DNA of 64,000 nucleotides from Rhabditoides inermis. Lineage: Eukaryota; Nematoda; Chromadorea; Rhabditida; Rhabditidae. A model generated the notes under the pieces. It made no database searches and had not been told where the DNA came from. It was given only the letters and a program-made list of their open reading frames with translations. The position numbers and the translations under genes are program-made. Of this stretch, positions 59,288 through 64,000 are shown one piece after another; position 1 is the first letter of the stretch, and each line of letters begins with the position of its first letter. The stretch lies in the NCBI GenBank assembly GCA_963966185.1, contig CAWZYM010000010.1, forward strand, positions 203,501-267,500, written 5' to 3'.

Positions 59288-59846
59288 GATCTACCAGAAA
59301 ACAAAAAAATTAGTTTAATAAAACAAAAAAACACACAAAAGAAAACAAGCAGGGTAGGAGAAAGACGAAAAATATATTTTTTAAAATTTGACCAGTTTGG
59401 TGAGAAATATCGGATGCACCACGGTACACAACAACTTTCGCGCCCAATTTTGGCATTTTGAAAACCCTCATTATCGCGGTTTTGTAATATTGCAATAAAT
59501 AGTATCGCAGGCTTGAATATCGCAGTATGGCAGTATCATATATCGCAATTTCGCAATTTACAGTACCGCAGTATCGTAGTTCATAAATTGCCTTATTTTT
59601 GTAGTTGTATTAGGAGAAATATCATATTGAATGAACGAAGATAGTTTCAGGAATTCTTAATAGTAATGACTTTCAATGAGTACAAATACAAAAAAACTCC
59701 GTGTTCGCCGCGCCGGGCATGTTCAACACGCAATCGTCATATAGTACAAATAAATTCATTTAACATAAAACTTCAGAACATACAGCGTATTCACAGTAGT
59801 CAAGTAGTCAAATCACAGATCAGGGTAAAGCCTGTGCAATGCACAA
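59288..59846. other. Spacer between the F-box-like gene and NUP93
   Basis: 560 bp without coding signal, AT-rich, with several TATCGCAGTA-type repeats (59510-59580). Both flanking genes are on the minus strand, so this holds the 3' end of one and the promoter or trans-splice region of the other. Confidence 0.5.
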
Positions 59847-62800
59847 TCACAGTCTCATGTAAGTGTCTCGTTCCATGCGGAAGGGTTCGACGTCGGCGTG
59901 AAGGAGCTTGGCGAGCGCCTTGACGAGAGCGCGGCTGCGCTTCACCCGCAGCACCGGCCGCCACGCCTTCTTCCGCCTCTCCCTCCTCTCCTTCTCCCTC
60001 TCCTTGTCCGCCCACTTCTTCTCGAACTTGTCCCAGCTAGCCTGCACCCACACGCGCGTCGCGGAGCGCAGCTTACGTCGCCTCTCCCCCTCTCGCCACT
60101 TCTCCACCCTGTCGTGCATCCTCTGATCACACTTCTTCTCCTCCTTCTCCTCCCTCAGCATCTTCCAAGTCTCCACAATCCACTTGGACTCTGGGGTGTC
60201 GGCGTGCTGGCATCCATACTCCCACGCCGTCTTGTCGGCGCGAGTGCGGCGAATCGAACCCACAATCATCCGACCGCAGCGCACGTCTGCAATCCAACCA
60301 GTTAGAAACACCACCATGCAACCATAACTAAGAAACCGTATGGCTAATCTTGCCGATAAGGATAAAAAGTTACATTACATTACAAAACACCACCTACACC
60401 ACCCACACACCCCGTCCACACCCACTTTGCAGAATGCGATGAAACTCGACGACGTCACACGCGTTGCGGAGAGGAATGTTGTAGACGTAGATCTGAGCAA
60501 CATTCTCGACGTCATTCAGCTTCTGGAAGAAGCAGTCCACCGCCTCCAGATCTTGTCGCGTAAAACCACTCGGGTCGCGGAACAGGCCTGAAATCTACCA
60601 AACATACCAGAAAAACATCCGCAACAACTCTCACCCATGTTGATACTGAGGCGCAGCTGCTCGCAGCCGGTCGCGATTTTCTTCAGCCGACTAGCCGACC
60701 TGCAATCAATAAACCAAAACTAGTCGATACGACTGCTCACTTGAAAGGCGCGAGGTCGATGGGGATGTCAATGACGGGAATCCTCCACTTGTCGCGGCCT
60801 CTGATCATGCGCACAACGTCGTGCGTCTGCAATCGATGTCGCGATGAGAGTGGTGGTGAGCGGGATCAATCGATACTCGCCGGCTGCGCGAACTCGTTGG
60901 GCGCAATGGTGAGACCGCTCAGCGCAGTGAACTGGCGATACATGAAGCTCTGAAGCATACATGATGATACTGGCGCATCAAAGTAGACCCCCCTCGTTTT
61001 CAAGAAGGTCAGGAAAGAGAGACCCCCATGTTTTTCGAAGCGGTAGTCGTGGTGTGGTAACCCCCTGTTTTTGGGAAGTGCCTGCGCCCACGGCAATTCA
61101 CAGTGAACAAAGAAAATTTGACGCGCGGCGCGTTCCGCGGCGGAATCATTTTCCTCAAATTGCCACACACTCTCGCTCACTCTCGTTTCTTTTCCACGCT
61201 CGCGCTGATTGCATGATCTCTCGCGCACTCTCTGTCTCAATCAGAATCAGTAGAATGAGTCTCGAAACGAAACCGCTCTGAAACGATTTGTCATCATGCA
61301 GCTTTTGTTCAGTTGTGAATTGCCGTGGCGCCTACTATATAATGTATGACCCTGAAGATGAGGCGTGGTGACAAAACGTGTATTGCTCCCATGTATGCCT
61401 ATTCTTGCCAATTAAAACATTACATTACATTACAAAATACCACCTAGTCACACTAACTTGCAACACGTTGGTGATGGGAGAGTAGTGAGAGTAGAACAAG
61501 TGAACGGGATGCTTGAGAAGGCGGTAGTGGTACGTCTCTCAAAAAGGCGAGGTCAGACTCGACTAAGTAACAGAAAGCCATTTTTTGAAGCCAAAATAGA
61601 CTCTTTTTGAGGATCTTTCGCTCGTTCTGAGATCTTTCTGAAGTCCTGTTTATACTCTAGGTTTGCCGCGCAGTGCCGCAACTATCCAAGGCCAAGATAT
61701 GTATCGATTGCGCTTTGAAGTTGAAAAAAGCGCGAATATAAACAGGCTTGTATGGTCTTTTGCATGCCAGCAAAAGTTGAGTCTGACCCCCTACCAAATA
61801 GCTTGCAACATGTGCAAAAAAAATCCCGCCAAATGGGAAAACGGCGAGAAAAACTTTGGTCCATCTTGCAAGCTGCTTTAAAAGTCGTCATTCATCCGCG
61901 CACACACACACTAGGGCGACTCACGATGCTTGTGCGCGTAGTAGCCGGGCGTGAACAGGTGCATGTTGGTGATGCGAATCGTGCGCAGAGAAGTGAGCAG
62001 GTGCATGCCCAGACACACCGGCGCGGGCAGGAAGTCGTTCGAGGGGAGCACGTCCTGAACCGCAACTAACAGCTACACGGCAGCAGCAGCATCTATCCAC
62101 CCAAATATTACGGTAGCACGTACATTGTTGTATTTGCATTTTCGTTATTTATTTCATTGCTCCAATGTATGTCTATTCTTTTTTTTGCCGGTTGAATCCG
62201 GGGTCCTCCTAGTCGAGAACAAGATGGGGTTCTTGGATCACGTAAGTTCGCGAATTTTCTCGACCCCCTCACTTGGCACTACTCGCCTGGCCTAGCTTGA
62301 TGGGAGGGCGTCCCTCGACGTGTAGGTCCGTGACTCGAGCGCCGTACTTCTTCATGATGCGCGCGATGCAGCGGTCTCAACGCATCACCATACAAAAACA
62401 AGAGTGAAGAGTCCCCACCGAGGAATGGCGTCTCCTGAGCGGGTTTCCTTCCATAGTAGTTCTCGAGCGGCCCGCGGAACGTCTCCGCGGCAGTCTGTCC
62501 AGCGAAAGTGACAGAGGCGCGCACTGTGAACAGTAGCCGATCTTTCTCGTCCCACGACCCGATCACACTTCCCTCCTAAAAGTAGAAGAGAGCATAGCAC
62601 ATCATCATAATAACGTCGTACAATAGGTAGTTTTCGATCTACCCCCTTGCAGTTTGAAATACGTAACCTGCTTCTCTTGTTTGGCGCGCTACAGGTTTCC
62701 TCGATTCACTTATTGCCAGCCACTCTAACGTCTCTCATGAAAAGAGTGGAACTCATTTACGAGCCTACTATAACGCAGTCGACTCACACTGATGTCGGTG

Positions 62801-63281
62801 TTGATGAACCGGATAGAGAGTATGTTGTTGTTGTAGGGGAGTGGGTCGATGTCCGCACTCCTGTCGACAATTGCGCGCACCGCGCGCGACACACTCATCA
62901 AACGGATACGCGACTGCAATGCCACAATGTTCATGCGGAATCGCAAACATGATTACGACACGTACAACACGAAATCACTCATAAGAACCTAAAAAAGATG
63001 CAGGTTCACTTATCGGGCTCTTTGCCACAACGAAAGTTGATAAAGGTGCGGTCAGTCTTCGAAACAGCTTCTTCAAAACGCGTCAGTATCGAAGGGAGTT
63101 TCGAAGACACTGACTGCAGTATTTGCAAAAAAACGAGAGGAAAACGAAACATAAAACGTACGGTGACGTCGATGTGCTTGAAGAGGACGTCGGTGACGGC
63201 GAGTGGGAGGCATTCGAATGGCGTGAGCAGCTCCTGGCCCTCGCACAGCGAGACGTAGCGACGGCGGGCCGGTCGCTCCAT
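59847..63281 (-). CDS. Unknown protein with an F-box-like N-terminus and a basic C-terminus
   Basis: Eleven phase-consistent exons: 63281-63162, 62913-62788, 62575-62419, 62375-62287, 62054-61925, 61537-61458, 60949-60881, 60826-60741, 60699-60635, 60587-60426 and 60286-59847, giving 507 aa. The N-terminus, with TPFECLPLAVTDVLFKHIDV, resembles an F-box (substrate adaptor of SCF ubiquitin ligases), but the match is weak. The middle has strand-rich segments such as LRTIRITNMHLF and VAQIYVYNIPLRNACDVVEF, as in the leucine-rich or FTH-like parts of nematode F-box proteins. The last ~100 residues are lysine/arginine-rich and helical. I do not recognise a specific orthologue. Two introns (after 62287 and 60881) appear to use GC donors (GCGAGT). 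The gene precedes NUP93 on the same strand, 560 bp apart. Confidence 0.72.
61340..61440. repeat. Retroposon-like tail with (TTACA)n
   Basis: CCTATTCTTGCCAATTAAAA is followed by ACATTACATTACATTACAAA. Related tails are at 60345-60390 and 62155-62190. Probably 3' ends of short retroposons in the introns of the F-box-like gene. Confidence 0.55.
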
Positions 63282-64000
63282 ACCTCAAAAAATCAAATCA
63301 AAAGTTTTATCCAAGAATTCTATACACCATCCAATGATTTGGTTCGCTGCTGATCATGCCTACTCACCAACAACTCAACCTAAGTACCACGAAACGAACA
63401 AGGAAAGCGAAACTAATCAATAAATACAGAAAATACGAACGGGCTTGCAGTCAACTGGCGCCATCCAGTCGAGAGGAGAGAGGAAAGGGGGGCGGAGCTA
63501 ACGATTCCCGCCCGCGCGCAATTCGAACTGTAGCGACAAATTGTTAACTACCTAGTACTACCTGGATTACCTGGATACTATTGGACTTCATACTATACCT
63601 GGAAGTATTGGACTGGATACTATACCTGGAAGACCGGTACTATTGTATCCTATCCTGTGCACCAACTGTGCACCTAGTTTCAATCTTAGCTCCTCGAAAC
63701 ACATAGAGGAAGAATAAAAATGTTACCTAAGCGTACAGTTTACTGGATTGCTAGAAAAAATTTCTCCAACGAGTCGCGACTCCCTAATATATTCAGTGAA
63801 CATAAGCGTTTCATTTAAGAAAAAACTGACGGTTTGCGACTTTTTTTCAATTCAATGAGTATTTTTTATCCACACAAACTCGAATCCTTTATCACTTTAT
63901 CACATACAGTTTTGTACAAGTGGCTTTACACGTATTCACGAAAATATACAAGTACAACCTCTACAACACACTCTAGTTTCTCTACTCTATTTCTGTACAT
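63282..64000. other. Upstream region of the F-box-like gene: no gene seen
   Basis: No coding region supported. A short tandem repeat of a ~33-bp unit with GGATACTATACCTGGAAG lies at 63555-63650. Confidence 0.5.

Noticed and set aside
50505..59847. Operon of the F-box-like gene and NUP93
   Set aside because: Same strand, but the 560-bp gap is larger than the roughly 100-bp spacing typical of nematode operons, and no leader-acceptor pattern specific to downstream operon genes is visible.

Overview
This is an animal nuclear sequence, most likely from a nematode. The genes are split into many small exons by short introns (minimum about 45 nt) with GT..AG ends and a few GC..AG ends. Several genes have a splice acceptor just before the start codon, as expected for spliced-leader trans-splicing. 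Tc1-like transposon ends and an RTE-class LINE fit the same assignment. The species cannot be named from the sequence, and no prokaryotic-type gene organisation is present.

Region 1 (1-3.4 kb) holds the 3' part of a decayed RTE-type retrotransposon on the minus strand, then repeat-like DNA with no recognisable gene.

Region 2 (3.4-24.2 kb) is an unusual duplicated locus. A 21-bp minisatellite (one GGTACC and one A/T tract per unit) forms arrays in both orientations. It alternates with four 5'-truncated copies of a spermidine-synthase-fold methyltransferase gene on the plus strand. One apparently complete 360-aa gene with a signal peptide lies on the minus strand (24150-22507). The four copies are organised as a ~7.75-kb unit, itself containing two copies, repeated once in tandem. 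The last unit faces the complete gene in a giant inverted repeat. Each of the four truncated copies carries a 1356-bp segment that the complete copy lacks, flanked by AATTA.

Region 3 (24.2-27.9 kb) holds a TTAA-flanked MITE and a head-to-head pair of small secreted cysteine-containing proteins that look like distant paralogues.

Region 4 (27.9-63.3 kb) is gene-dense, all on the minus strand. In transcription order from high to low coordinates it contains an 11-exon unknown gene with an F-box-like start, the nuclear-pore scaffold gene NUP93 (24 exons, complete), Axin (13 exons, RGS and DIX domains, complete), a 64-aa one-pass membrane protein, and the BBSome gene BBS9 (28 exons found, first exon missing). 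I assembled each gene by checking splice sites and reading phase at every junction. BBS9 implies cilia (sensory neurons), Axin implies Wnt signalling, and NUP93 is housekeeping. The genes are not functionally linked by anything visible.

Introns and spacers are full of MITE families, GA/CT dinucleotide tracts bordering splice sites, TACAGTA-rich and ATCGAT-rich low-complexity sequence, a SINE with a perfect 12-bp target duplication, and Helitron-like GC hairpins. The most distinctive part of the window is the minisatellite/methyltransferase amplification. I see no CRISPR, operon of prokaryotic type or viral gene.
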